Shown: piece after piece, positions 34,817 to 43,683 of the stretch
How positions within the stretch are numbered: position 1 is the stretch's first letter
How the letters are laid out: each line of letters opens with the position of its first letter
Assembly: GCF_021261315.1 (NCBI RefSeq)
Contig: NZ_JAJSAX010000007.1
Coordinates: 99,510 to 163,509 of the forward strand
Direction: 5' to 3'
Source of the DNA: Epilithonimonas sp. JDS
GTDB lineage: Bacteria > Bacteroidota > Bacteroidia > Flavobacteriales > Weeksellaceae
DNA: 64,000 bases
Notes under the pieces: model-generated
What the model was told of the DNA's origin: nothing
Database searches by the model: none
The model's input: the letters and a program-made list of their open reading frames with translations, nothing else
Translations under genes and position numbers: made by a program

Positions 34817-36880
34817 ATGAAAAAAGTTGTACTCAGTGTCGGAATGTTATTTTCGTTTTATTTTTCTAATGCCCAGGATCTTAAACTGAAAAATGAGTTT
34901 GGGAAACAAAGATTAGAAAATGAAAAGAAACTGGATTCTTTCTTATCAAAAAGCGCAAAGTATTCTTCCAAAGAAAAAGACAGTCTGAAAAAGAATCTTG
35001 CAGGTTTTGCGGGACAGATTCCCCTTTTTTATTCCACCGAAGAGACCAGAGCGAATGCGACAGCTAATATAGATGAATTGCAGTCCGGGTCAGTTTCCGG
35101 AGCTGCTGCAGTTACAGGAAGTGGTGTGAAAATTACCATTTTCGATGCAGGAAGAATTCAGGATACGCACGAGCAATTCACGACAAACAGAGCCGTGAAT
35201 AGGGAAGCGGCGACAGAAGCCAAGCATTACCACGGGACAAATGTCAACAGTATTCTTATCGGAAACGGAACAGCAACGGGAACTTTTACTCAAAGTGGAA
35301 GCACTTACTCCAAGCTGGATGCAAAGGGAATTCTGCCACAAGGAATCACGGATAATTATATGTTTGCTGCGACGGCTTTGGGCAATAATTACCAGAAACT
35401 AGCAACTTTGCCGGATCTTAATATTTCCAATCATTCTTATGGCGTCAATCTAGGCTGGCTGCAATCTGGCAGTTCTTACTATTGGTATGGTAATTATGAA
35501 TTTAGTCATCAGGATACCTATTCCGGCGCTTATTACGAAAACGACTATAATTTTGATAAAATCGTTTATGCACAGCCTCAGCAGATTATCGTAAAATCTA
35601 CAGGGAACTATTACGGCGTTGGGCCTTCTGCTGCTTCTCCAAAATATAAATTTAATACTGCCACAAATTCCTGGGTTGCTTTCGCAGCCGGAGATGAGAT
35701 TCCGCCGGCCAATTGCAGTCAGGGTTATAATTGCATAGGATATGGTTCAGTAGCCAAAAACATTATTGTAGTAGGAGCGGTCAATCAATTGACAACTTCG
35801 GATCATAAATATACGCAGGCAAATGACGTGGTAAAAGGCAGCTTCAGCGGTGCAGGTCCGAGAAAAGATGGCGCTGTGAAGCCAGATATTACAGCTGTTG
35901 GCGTAGATATGATAATGGCAAATTACACCAATGCAAATCCCAATGCAACCACTCAATACGTCGTGAATTACGGAACATCCTATGCAGCACCAATGGTTAC
36001 AGGCATTGCCGGCGCACTGACTCAGATTCAAAGAGGGATTTTGGGAAACAGCAGTTTTATTTTTAAAGCTGATGAGATGAAAGCGCTTTTGACTCATACT
36101 GCGAATGAGGCTGGAAGACCAGGTCCGGATGTTTGGTATGGCTGGGGACTTGTGGATGCGAAAAAGGCCGCCAAAGTTTTAATTAACAAACTGAATGAAG
36201 ATTCCTATCTGGAAAGAAATACGCTTCAGTCCACAGTAGATTTTACGAAGGAAATCAAAGCATCGGGAACAGAACCTTTGAAGGTCAGCATTTCTTGGGT
36301 TGATCCTGCAATTGCCTATTTCACAACAGATATAGACCAGCAGCAAAATCACACCTCGAGACTGGTGAATGATCTTGATCTTAGAGTTGTTGAAGTTGGC
36401 TCCGGAACGGTTTATTATCCTTGGAAACTGGACATCAATGATCCTAATGCTAATGCCACGAAAGGTGATAATACTGTTGATAATGTAGAACAAATCGTGA
36501 TTGATAATCCTGCAGCGGGTGGAATTTACAGAATAGAAGTCAGCCACAAAAATACGCTGGTCAATCAGGAAGGTAATGCGGCAACTCAGGATTTTGCATT
36601 GGTCGCAACCGGAACGAAGAAGATTACTTTAGCTTCAGAAAATATTTCAAAAGACGAAGTGAAAATCTATCCGACGAAAACAAAAGATCTAATTAATATC
36701 AATGCACCAAATGATATAGAAAGAATTGCTCTTTTTGATATGAACGGAAAACTGATTCTTGAAAATCTTAAAGCTTCAAAATCCCAAACCATCAGTCTGA
36801 ATAAGCTTCCAAATTCAGTTTATATCTTAACGGTTAAAACTAAAACTGGAATCGTATCAAAGAAAATTGTGAAAGAATAG
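34817..36880 (+). CDS. S8 family serine peptidase with T9SS type A sorting domain
   Basis: The 687-residue protein has a signal peptide (1-19, ending SNAQ) and a helical propeptide-like segment (20-95). The subtilase triad is Asp110 in ITIFDAGRI, His139 in HYHGTNVNS and Ser388 in YGTSYAAPMVTG. A beta-rich domain (about 450-600; ISWVDPAIAYF and SRLVNDLDLRVVE) follows and looks like the P-domain-type jelly roll of secreted subtilases. The C-terminal T9SS sorting domain has VKIYPTKTKDLININ, with YPTK in place of the usual YPNP. It should be a secreted or cell-surface protease. A bidirectional terminator separates it from pyk. Confidence 0.93.
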   Translation: MKKVVLSVGMLFSFYFSNAQDLKLKNEFGKQRLENEKKLDSFLSKSAKYSSKEKDSLKKNLAGFAGQIPLFYSTEETRANATANIDELQSGSVSGAAAVTGSGVKITIFDAGRIQDTHEQFTTNRAVNREAATEAKHYHGTNVNSILIGNGTATGTFTQSGSTYSKLDAKGILPQGITDNYMFAATALGNNYQKLATLPDLNISNHSYGVNLGWLQSGSSYYWYGNYEFSHQDTYSGAYYENDYNFDKIVYAQPQQIIVKSTGNYYGVGPSAASPKYKFNTATNSWVAFAAGDEIPPANCSQGYNCIGYGSVAKNIIVVGAVNQLTTSDHKYTQANDVVKGSFSGAGPRKDGAVKPDITAVGVDMIMANYTNANPNATTQYVVNYGTSYAAPMVTGIAGALTQIQRGILGNSSFIFKADEMKALLTHTANEAGRPGPDVWYGWGLVDAKKAAKVLINKLNEDSYLERNTLQSTVDFTKEIKASGTEPLKVSISWVDPAIAYFTTDIDQQQNHTSRLVNDLDLRVVEVGSGTVYYPWKLDINDPNANATKGDNTVDNVEQIVIDNPAAGGIYRIEVSHKNTLVNQEGNAATQDFALVATGTKKITLASENISKDEVKIYPTKTKDLININAPNDIERIALFDMNGKLILENLKASKSQTISLNKLPNSVYILTVKTKTGIVSKKIVKE

Positions 36881-36902
36881 TTTCTTTGACAATGGAAAAT
36901 AA

Positions 36903-36933
36903 AAAAAGACACCAAGTAGATTGGTGTCTTTTT
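36903..36933. terminator. Bidirectional terminator between the subtilase gene and pyk
   Basis: AAAAAGACACCAA and TTGGTGTCTTTTT form a perfect 13-bp stem with loop GTAGA; both convergent genes can use it. Confidence 0.9.
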
Positions 36934-36952
36934 GCTTTTATATAAACCGAAA

Positions 36953-38398
36953 TTATATCGTTGATAATCTCAAAGTATTTGTTTTTCCGCCGTTGTGAAC
37001 CGGCATTGCATTAAGGTTGATAACATAATCACCTTGCTCTACAAATCCATAATTGTGCGTCAGCATATTCACTTGGATTACAGTCTCATCCGTAGATTTT
37101 TCCATATCATAATAGAAAGCTCTTACGCCCCAAAGAAGGTTTAGCATTGTAATAACACGTTTGTTGTTACTGAAAACGATGATGTGGGAAGATGGTCTGT
37201 GCGCAGAGATCTGGAAAGCGGTGTAACCGGAAGATGTCAAAGTGACGATAGCCTCAGCTCCCGTAGATTTTGCAATATCAACTGCAGAACGACAAACTTT
37301 ATCCGTAATGAAACGCTCGTCCACACAATTGATTTTTTCTTCAATCACGTGATTTAGTTTTCCGTAAAGTGGCGTTTTCTCAATATTCTTCACGATTTTT
37401 GCCATATTGCTTACCACTTCCACAGGATATTTTCCAACCGAAGTTTCTCCGGAAAGCATTACTGCATCAGCACCATCCAATACAGAGTTGGCAACGTCAT
37501 TTACTTCCGCTCTTGTAGGCGTCAGGATGTTAATCATTGTTTCCATCATCTGAGTTGCGATGATTACAGGTTTTGCGTAAAGTCTAGCTTTGTTTACAAG
37601 GTTTTTCTGGATTACAGGCACTTGCTCCATAGGAACTTCAACTCCCAAATCACCTCTGGCAACCATCAGACAGTCACATTCCAGCAAGATCTCATCGATG
37701 TTTTTCACACCTTCTGGCTTCTCGATTTTTGCAATGATCGGCGTTTTGGTCTTGTTGGTTGGGTGTTTTGCCATCAGATCTTTAAGATCGATAATGTCCT
37801 GAGCGTGACGTACGAAAGATAAAGCAATCCAGTCAAACTCATTGTCCAGCATAAAGTTTGCATCTTCGATATCTTTTTCTGTCAATGCAGGCAAAGAAAC
37901 GTTTGTGTTAGGAAGGTTTACTCCTTTTTTGGAACTCAACGGTCCGCCTTGGATTGTTTTAGCTCTTACAGTGTCCAGGTTATTAGTTTCGATCACTTCG
38001 AAAACCAATTTACCGTCGTCAATCAGGATTCTCTCTCCAACTTTTACGTCCTGAGGGAACTGCTGATAAGTCATGTAAACTCTGGTAGCGTCTCCTTCAA
38101 TTTTTTCGTTAGTGAAAGTAAGAATATCTCCGGGATTAAGGAAAGATCCTTCTTTTACTACACCAACTCTAAGTTTTGGTCCCTGAAGATCTCCCAAAAT
38201 AGATACAGAGTAGCCATATTCTTTGTTGATCTCACGGATAATATTTACATTTTTCATCACCAAATCGTAATCGGCGTGTGAAAAGTTTATTCTAAATACA
38301 TCAACACCTGCCTGGATCATTTGGATCATCGTTTCCTTGCTGGAAGATGCTGGTCCTAGGGTTGCAATAATTTTTGTTTTTTTAAGGTTTTTATTCAT
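36953..38398 (-). CDS. pyk: Pyruvate kinase
   Basis: The 481-residue enzyme begins TKIIATLGPASSS, the family start, followed by FRINFSHADY. The active-site Lys lies in IIAKIEKPEGVKNIDEI, followed by MVARGDLGVEVP and the C-terminal allosteric domain (SGYTAFQISAHRPSS). It converts phosphoenolpyruvate and ADP to pyruvate and ATP. The start overlaps the end of the IPExxxVDY gene by 8 nt, so translation is probably coupled within the acpP-fabF-rnc-IPExxxVDY-pyk operon. Confidence 0.97.
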   Translation of the reverse strand: MNKNLKKTKIIATLGPASSSKETMIQMIQAGVDVFRINFSHADYDLVMKNVNIIREINKEYGYSVSILGDLQGPKLRVGVVKEGSFLNPGDILTFTNEKIEGDATRVYMTYQQFPQDVKVGERILIDDGKLVFEVIETNNLDTVRAKTIQGGPLSSKKGVNLPNTNVSLPALTEKDIEDANFMLDNEFDWIALSFVRHAQDIIDLKDLMAKHPTNKTKTPIIAKIEKPEGVKNIDEILLECDCLMVARGDLGVEVPMEQVPVIQKNLVNKARLYAKPVIIATQMMETMINILTPTRAEVNDVANSVLDGADAVMLSGETSVGKYPVEVVSNMAKIVKNIEKTPLYGKLNHVIEEKINCVDERFITDKVCRSAVDIAKSTGAEAIVTLTSSGYTAFQISAHRPSSHIIVFSNNKRVITMLNLLWGVRAFYYDMEKSTDETVIQVNMLTHNYGFVEQGDYVINLNAMPVHNGGKTNTLRLSTI

Positions 38399-38864
38399 AA
38401 TATTGAATTAATTGATAAAGCTCTTCTTCAGAGCTCAATGGATATTCCTGAATTTGGAACACGAAATTTTCCGGAAGCAAAATTAACGAAAATTCCGCAA
38501 ACATGTCGGAATTAGTTAAAATGTAATCCACATCTTGATGCGTATTAAGTAGAAATTTAATATTTGATTCATCTGAAAAAAGCTGATTCTGTTCTTTTTT
38601 CTGAATTGAGACAATAGACTTGTTGGAAATAAAACTGTAACAGTTTTTGGATGATTTGTCGTACGCCTGATATCTGGAAAAAGAATGGTCGAAATATTCG
38701 CCTTTGATGAGAATATCATCTACTCTTGTAAATTTGAAAGTATTGATATTGTTGATGAGAAAAAACAATTCGTGTTCCGGGATTGGTTTTGCAAGTCTAA
38801 TCAATCCTACGTTGATCTCTGATAGATCTTCTTCTAGTTTAAGATACTGTTTTTTGATGCTCAA
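38391..38864 (-). CDS. IPExxxVDY family protein
   Basis: This 157-residue protein has the segment LAKPIPEHELFFLINNINTFKFTRVDDI split over residues 24-51, which holds the family signature (IPE plus V-D). It has no signal peptide, membrane helix or recognisable catalytic motif. The family occurs as a single gene between rnc and pyk in flavobacteria; its function is unknown. It overlaps rnc by 26 nt and pyk by 8 nt, so its expression is tightly bound to both. Confidence 0.75.
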   Translation of the reverse strand: MSIKKQYLKLEEDLSEINVGLIRLAKPIPEHELFFLINNINTFKFTRVDDILIKGEYFDHSFSRYQAYDKSSKNCYSFISNKSIVSIQKKEQNQLFSDESNIKFLLNTHQDVDYILTNSDMFAEFSLILLPENFVFQIQEYPLSSEEELYQLIQYYE

Positions 38865-39609
38865 TAATGTTTTCTTTCTTACTCAAAACGTAAAATGCCC
38901 TCTGAGCTGCTTTTTCCTCGGCTTTCTTTTTCGAAGTTTCTACCGCGTTGGCGATTCTTTCGTTGTGAAGCCAGACGTGACAGCGGAAAACGGCAACTTT
39001 ATTTGGCTGAAGTTCCTCGCAGGTTTCGTACTTGATAGGGATTTTCTTTTTCTGACTCCATTCCAGCAAAAGACCTTTGTAGCTGATGATCTTATTTTCA
39101 AGCTTATTGATTGTGGAAGGCGTAAGAATCCTGTCGAGGACTATTTTCTTACAGAATTCATAATCAATATCGAGATAAAGCGCACCAATTAAAGCTTCCA
39201 AAAGATTTCCTGAGATGTTTTCACTAAGAATCGTCTGGCTTGTATCGGCCTGCAGAAGAGAGCTTAATTTAAGATCTTCTCCCAGTTTGTTGAGGTTTTT
39301 CCTGTTGACAATTTTGGACTTCATCTGCGTGAGAAATCCTTCGTTTTCATTCGGATAAGTTTGAAAAAGATGACAAGAAATAATGGTTCCTAAAACAGAA
39401 TCCCCTAAAAACTCAAGACGTTCGTAATTTTTTTTATTCGTGCTTTTTGAAGACGATTTCAAAGAAAATGCTTCTTTAAAGATTTCGATATCGTGGATGT
39501 TGTAACCTACGATGTTTGAAATGTTTTTGCGAAAAAGAATATCTTTTTCCGAAAGTTTTTGTGCTCTGTTTTTAAGAAGGAATTTAGAAAAATAACTTTT
39601 CAACTCCAT
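38839..39609 (-). CDS. rnc: Ribonuclease III
   Basis: The 256-residue protein has the RNase III signature ERLEFLGDSVLGTII near 64-78 and ISGNLLEALIGALYLD near 130-145, with the catalytic Glu and Asp residues. A C-terminal dsRNA-binding domain follows (about 170-240; KKIPIKYETCEELQPNKVAVFRC split over several strands). It cleaves double-stranded RNA in rRNA maturation and mRNA decay. It lies 9 nt after fabF on the minus strand. Confidence 0.95.
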   Translation of the reverse strand: MELKSYFSKFLLKNRAQKLSEKDILFRKNISNIVGYNIHDIEIFKEAFSLKSSSKSTNKKNYERLEFLGDSVLGTIISCHLFQTYPNENEGFLTQMKSKIVNRKNLNKLGEDLKLSSLLQADTSQTILSENISGNLLEALIGALYLDIDYEFCKKIVLDRILTPSTINKLENKIISYKGLLLEWSQKKKIPIKYETCEELQPNKVAVFRCHVWLHNERIANAVETSKKKAEEKAAQRAFYVLSKKENIIEHQKTVS

Positions 39610-39618
39610 AAAAACATA

Positions 39619-40866
39619 TTATATTTTTTTGAAAAGAACACAAGCGTTGTGACCTCCGAAACCAAAAGTATTACTCATAGCGATGTTAACATCTTTTTCA
39701 ATCGCAGTATTGAATGTAAAATTCAATCTTGGGTCGATGTTTTCATCATCAGTAAAATGATTGATTGTTGGTGGAACAATACCGTGAATAATGGCGTGTA
39801 ACGCGGCAATGGCTTCAATAACGCCGGCAGCTCCCAAAAGGTGGCCGGTCATTGATTTTGTAGAATTGATCTGAATATCAAAAGCGTGTTCTCCGAATAA
39901 TTTTGCAATCGCATTGGATTCTGCGATGTCTCCCAGTGGAGTAGATGTACCATGCATGTTGATATGATCTACTTCATCGGCAGTTACACCAGCATCTTCC
40001 AGACAATTTTTCATTACCAGATAAGCGCCAAGTCCTTCAGGGTGTGGAGCCGTCATGTGATGTGCATCTGCACTCATTCCGCCACCAGCTAATTCTGCAT
40101 AGATTGTTGCACCTCGTTTTTTTGCGTGTTCGTATTCTTCAAGGATGATACATCCTGCGCCTTCGCCCAATACAAATCCATCTCTGTCTTTGTCGAATGG
40201 TCTGGAAGCCGTTTTGGGATCATCGTTTCTTGTAGAAAGTGCGTGCATGGCGTTGAAACCTCCCATTCCGCTCGCTGTAACAGCAGCTTCTGAACCTCCA
40301 CATACAATCACGTCAGCTTTGCCTAAGTTAATAAGCATCTTAGCATCGATCAAAGCATTGGCAGAAGAAGCACAAGCAGAAACAGTTGTGTAATTAGGAC
40401 CATGGAAACCATATTCAATAGAAATATTTCCAGGCGTAATGTCCGCAATCATTTTTGGAATAAAGAAAGGATTGAATCTCGGAATACCTTTGGATTCTGC
40501 AAAACCCAAAACTTCTTGTTCAAAAGTTTCCAGTCCGCCGATTCCTGATCCCCAGATTACACCAACGCGATTTTTATCGACATTGTCTTCAATAAGTCTC
40601 CCGTGAGCAATAGCTTCTCTTGCAGCAATTTGGCCGAACTGAGAATTTCTATCCATCTTTTTCGCCTCTTTTTTATCGAAATAATTAAGTGGATCAAAGT
40701 TTTTCACCTCACTGGCGAACTTGGTTTTAAAATTAGTGGAATCAAAAAGAGTAATCGGGGCAGCGCCACTTGCTCCTATTTTAAGGCTTTCCCAGTATTC
40801 CTTCGCGTTATTTCCAATCGGTGTAATAGCGCCGAAGCCGGTTACAACTACTCTCTTTAATTCCAT
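39619..40866 (-). CDS. fabF: Beta-ketoacyl-ACP synthase II
   Basis: The 415-residue protein starts KRVVVTGFGAITPIGN. The thiolase-fold Cys-His-His set is visible: Cys in TVSACASSANAL near 162-173, His in HGTSTPLGD near 302, and His in TKSMTGHLLGAAG near 339. It elongates acyl-ACP with malonyl-ACP in fatty-acid synthesis. It lies 25 nt after acpP, its substrate carrier, in the usual arrangement. Confidence 0.97.
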   Translation of the reverse strand: MELKRVVVTGFGAITPIGNNAKEYWESLKIGASGAAPITLFDSTNFKTKFASEVKNFDPLNYFDKKEAKKMDRNSQFGQIAAREAIAHGRLIEDNVDKNRVGVIWGSGIGGLETFEQEVLGFAESKGIPRFNPFFIPKMIADITPGNISIEYGFHGPNYTTVSACASSANALIDAKMLINLGKADVIVCGGSEAAVTASGMGGFNAMHALSTRNDDPKTASRPFDKDRDGFVLGEGAGCIILEEYEHAKKRGATIYAELAGGGMSADAHHMTAPHPEGLGAYLVMKNCLEDAGVTADEVDHINMHGTSTPLGDIAESNAIAKLFGEHAFDIQINSTKSMTGHLLGAAGVIEAIAALHAIIHGIVPPTINHFTDDENIDPRLNFTFNTAIEKDVNIAMSNTFGFGGHNACVLFKKI

Positions 40867-40891
40867 AAATTTTTTTTGTCTTGAATAAATA

Positions 40892-41131
40892 TTATTTATT
40901 TACAACTTCCTCGATGTAAGCAATAGCGTGACCAACAGTTGTAATTTTCTCTGCTTGATCATCTGGAATCTGAATGTTGAATTCTTTTTCGAATTCCATG
41001 ATAAGTTCAACAGTATCCAAAGAATCAGCTCCTAAATCGTTTGTGAAGCTAGCTTCTGGAGTCACTTCTGTTTCTTCAACGTCAAGCTTATCAGCGATGA
41101 TAGCTTTTACTCTTGATGCAATGTCTGACAT
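40892..41131 (-). CDS. acpP: Acyl carrier protein
   Basis: The 79-residue acidic protein has the phosphopantetheine attachment site Ser in [15 protein letters not shown] (about Ser37). It carries fatty-acyl chains during synthesis. It is the first gene of the minus-strand operon acpP-fabF-rnc-IPExxxVDY-pyk and has a good promoter upstream. Confidence 0.98.
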   Translation of the reverse strand: MSDIASRVKAIIADKLDVEETEVTPEASFTNDLGADSLDTVELIMEFEKEFNIQIPDDQAEKITTVGHAIAYIEEVVNK

Positions 41132-41163
41132 AGTATTTTATTTTTAATTATGTTAATTTGGTG

Positions 41164-41192
41164 CAAATATATAAAAATTCAAATCATTTCAA
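41164..41192 (-). promoter_or_regulatory. Promoter of the acpP operon
   Basis: On the minus strand TTG (41192-41190), an 18-nt spacer, then TATATTTG (41171-41164) match the Bacteroidota consensus. Transcription would begin near 41157, about 26 nt before the acpP ATG. Confidence 0.7.
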
Positions 41193-41283
41193 TTTTTTTT
41201 TAGTTTTTTAGATGCTTTCTAAATCTATTCTTTTTATAATCAAATCTTTAGATTTACTCTCAACGGAGTAGATAAATTTTGTT

Positions 41284-41291
41284 TATTTTTG
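41284..41291 (+). promoter_or_regulatory. -7 element TATTTTTG before folE
   Basis: TATTTTTG matches TAnnTTTG and lies 22 nt before the ATG at 41313. It supports that ATG over the in-frame TTG at 41289, which overlaps the element. No clear -33 TTG. Confidence 0.45.
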
Positions 41292-41312
41292 CTTCTTATT
41301 ATTAATGATATT

Positions 41313-41978
41313 ATGGAACACATTTCTGATAATGATGATGATGTCTTTACAGGAAAAGATCACACGCCTCTCAGACCGGATGCTTTTGATCTGAAACCTG
41401 AAGAAAAAATAAAGAAAATCGAAGGGCTTTTTGGCGAGATCATGCAAACTTTAGGCCTCGATATGACGGATGATTCTCTGAAAGATTCTCCAAAGCGTGT
41501 GGCGAAAATGTACGTGAACGAGATCTTTGGAGGTTTGCTTCCGGAAAATAAACCTGGCATCTCAACATTCAAAAATCAGTACAAGTACCGACAGATGTTG
41601 GTGGAAAAAGATATTACAGTCTATTCTTTCTGCGAACATCATTTCTTGCCGATCATCGGGAAAGCGCACGTTGCTTATATTTCAAGTGGTGAAGTGATAG
41701 GTTTGTCTAAAATCAATAGGATTGTAGATTATTACGCAAAACGTCCCCAAGTTCAGGAACGATTGACAATGCAAATTGTTGATGCCTTGAAAGAAGCTTT
41801 GGGAACGAAAAATGTAGCCTGTATCATCGATGCTAAACACCTTTGCGTCAATTGTCGCGGGATAAAAGATACTGCAAGTTCTACGATTACAGCAGAATTG
41901 AGTGGGATTTTCAGAACGAATCCAATTACGAGACAGGAATTTCTGCATTATGTGGGAAGTCACGCGAAATTTGATTAA
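41313..41978 (+). CDS. folE: GTP cyclohydrolase I
   Basis: The ATG at 41313 gives 221 residues. The zinc and active-site region is seen in YSFCEHHFLPIIGKAHVAYI and later KHLCVNCRGIKD (Cys and His ligands), with GLSKINRIVDYYAKRPQVQERL between. It converts GTP to dihydroneopterin triphosphate, the first step of folate (and queuosine-type) biosynthesis. The first 45 residues are an acidic extension (SDNDDDVF) common in Bacteroidota homologues. The gene is divergent from the acpP operon. Confidence 0.96.
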   Translation: MEHISDNDDDVFTGKDHTPLRPDAFDLKPEEKIKKIEGLFGEIMQTLGLDMTDDSLKDSPKRVAKMYVNEIFGGLLPENKPGISTFKNQYKYRQMLVEKDITVYSFCEHHFLPIIGKAHVAYISSGEVIGLSKINRIVDYYAKRPQVQERLTMQIVDALKEALGTKNVACIIDAKHLCVNCRGIKDTASSTITAELSGIFRTNPITRQEFLHYVGSHAKFD

Positions 41979-42058
41979 AATGATAAAATATAAAAAACTG
42001 ACTCATCAAATTTTCATCACAACAACTATTTGATGTTGATATTTTGTGTCAATATTTA

Positions 42059-42093
42059 AATCATTTATCAATTATAATTTATCATTCATAAAA
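42059..42093 (+). repeat. Degenerate heptamer array before cysS
   Basis: Units AATCATT, TATCAAT, TATAATT, TATCATT, CATAAAA run in 7-bp register and end 3 nt before the ATG at 42097. It is similar in sequence to the array before the HAD phosphatase gene. A partly complementary ATGATAAAATATAAA stretch begins at about 41980. Confidence 0.55.
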
Positions 42094-42096
42094 ACA

Positions 42097-43566
42097 ATGC
42101 AACTAAAAATATACAACTCGCTCTCAGGCGAAAAAGAAGTTTTCAAACCAATATTAGAAGGTAATATCGGGATGTACGTGTGTGGGCCGACGGTTTACAG
42201 CAATGTGCATTTGGGGAATGTGAGAACTTTTTTGTCATTCGATTTTATTTACCGAAGCCTTCAGTTTCTGGGTTATAAAGTTCGATATGTCAGAAATATC
42301 ACTGATGCCGGACATTTGACGGACGATGGCGATATCAATAATGACAGATTCATCAAGCAATCCAGATTGGAAAAATTGGAGCCAATGGAAATCGTGCAAA
42401 AATACACAGTCGATTTTCACGAGGTTTTGAAGAAATTCAACTTGCTTCCGCCAACAATCGAACCGACTGCAACGGGTCACATCATCGAACAATTGGAACT
42501 TGCAAAAGATTTGATTGAAAAAGGTTTTGCTTATGAAAGCAATGGTTCCGTTTACTTTGATGTTTTGGAGTATAATGCAAGAGGTCTTAATTATGGTGAA
42601 CTTTCCAGAAGAAATATCGAGGAATTATTCGCCAACACAAGAGATTTGGACGGACAGTTTGAAAAGAAAAACCCGCAGGATTTTGCGCTTTGGAAAAAAG
42701 CTTCGCCAGAACATATTATGAAATGGCCGTCACCTTGGGGAGAGGGTTTTCCTGGCTGGCACTTGGAATGTACCGCGATGAGCACGAAATATCTGGGAGA
42801 CCAATTCGACATTCACGGTGGCGGAATGGATTTGAAATTCCCGCACCACGAGTGTGAAATCGCTCAAGGAAAAGCTTGTTACGGCGTAGAACCTGTGAAA
42901 TATTGGATGCACGCCAATATGCTGACTATGAACGGGCAAAGAATGAGTAAATCCACAGGAAATTACATTCTTCCAATGGAATTAATTACTGGAAAAAATG
43001 ATTTCTTTGAGAAAGCTTTTCATCCAAGTGTGTTGAGATTCTGCTTTTTGCAGGCGCATTACAGAAGTGTTCTGGACATTTCCAATGATGCGATGTTGGC
43101 GAGCGAAAAAGGTTTCAACAGATTGATGGAAGCCGTAAAAATCCTAAATACACAAGTTCCGACAGAAGGTGTGGAAACCTCTTCTTTTGATTATAAAACT
43201 TGGAAAGAAAAAGTTTTGGAAGCTTTGTCAGACGATTTCAACAGTCCGATTTTGATTTCCCATTTGTTCGAGGCAGTGAAGTTTATTTCAGCTTCGAAAC
43301 TTGGAAAAGAAAGCATTTCGACCAATGATTTTGAAGATTTGAAACAATTCCTGAATGCTATTGTTTTCGATGTTTTAGGATTGGAAACGATTGAAGAATC
43401 GAATAATGATAAGCTTGACCAGACTTTGCAGGTTTTGATCGATTTGAGAAATCAAGCGAGAAAATCAAAAAACTGGGAACTGTCTGACCAGATCCGCGAT
43501 CAGCTTCTGGAAAAAGGAATTGAGTTGAAAGATGGAAGAGACGGAACGACTTACGTTCTGAATTAA
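42097..43566 (+). CDS. cysS: Cysteinyl-tRNA synthetase
   Basis: The ATG at 42097 gives 489 residues starting [16 protein letters not shown], the usual start; an in-frame start at 42046 would cut through the heptamer array and is rejected. Class I motifs are [12 protein letters not shown] (HIGH-type) and QRMSKSTGN (KMSKS). The zinc ligands appear as CGPTVYS (Cys), ECTAMS (Cys) and HHECEIAQ (His/Cys). It charges tRNA-Cys. A terminator follows at 43591-43618. Confidence 0.97.
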   Translation: MQLKIYNSLSGEKEVFKPILEGNIGMYVCGPTVYSNVHLGNVRTFLSFDFIYRSLQFLGYKVRYVRNITDAGHLTDDGDINNDRFIKQSRLEKLEPMEIVQKYTVDFHEVLKKFNLLPPTIEPTATGHIIEQLELAKDLIEKGFAYESNGSVYFDVLEYNARGLNYGELSRRNIEELFANTRDLDGQFEKKNPQDFALWKKASPEHIMKWPSPWGEGFPGWHLECTAMSTKYLGDQFDIHGGGMDLKFPHHECEIAQGKACYGVEPVKYWMHANMLTMNGQRMSKSTGNYILPMELITGKNDFFEKAFHPSVLRFCFLQAHYRSVLDISNDAMLASEKGFNRLMEAVKILNTQVPTEGVETSSFDYKTWKEKVLEALSDDFNSPILISHLFEAVKFISASKLGKESISTNDFEDLKQFLNAIVFDVLGLETIEESNNDKLDQTLQVLIDLRNQARKSKNWELSDQIRDQLLEKGIELKDGRDGTTYVLN

Positions 43567-43590
43567 TTATCAGAAACAATAAATAACTAA

Positions 43591-43618
43591 ACCTTTCGTA
43601 GCAAACGAAAGGTTTTTT
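43591..43618 (+). terminator. Terminator after cysS
   Basis: ACCTTTCGT and ACGAAAGGT form a perfect 9-bp stem with an AGCAA loop, followed by six T. Confidence 0.88.
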
Positions 43619-43683
43619 GTGAATATGATTGTGGTGTTTCAAAAATACTTAACTTGGTATCAACAATTACAAATACTTATACT

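Noticed and set aside
42046..42096. Longer N-terminus for CysS
   Set aside because: The extra 17 residues are encoded by the degenerate heptamer array; the ATG at 42097 gives the normal CysS start.
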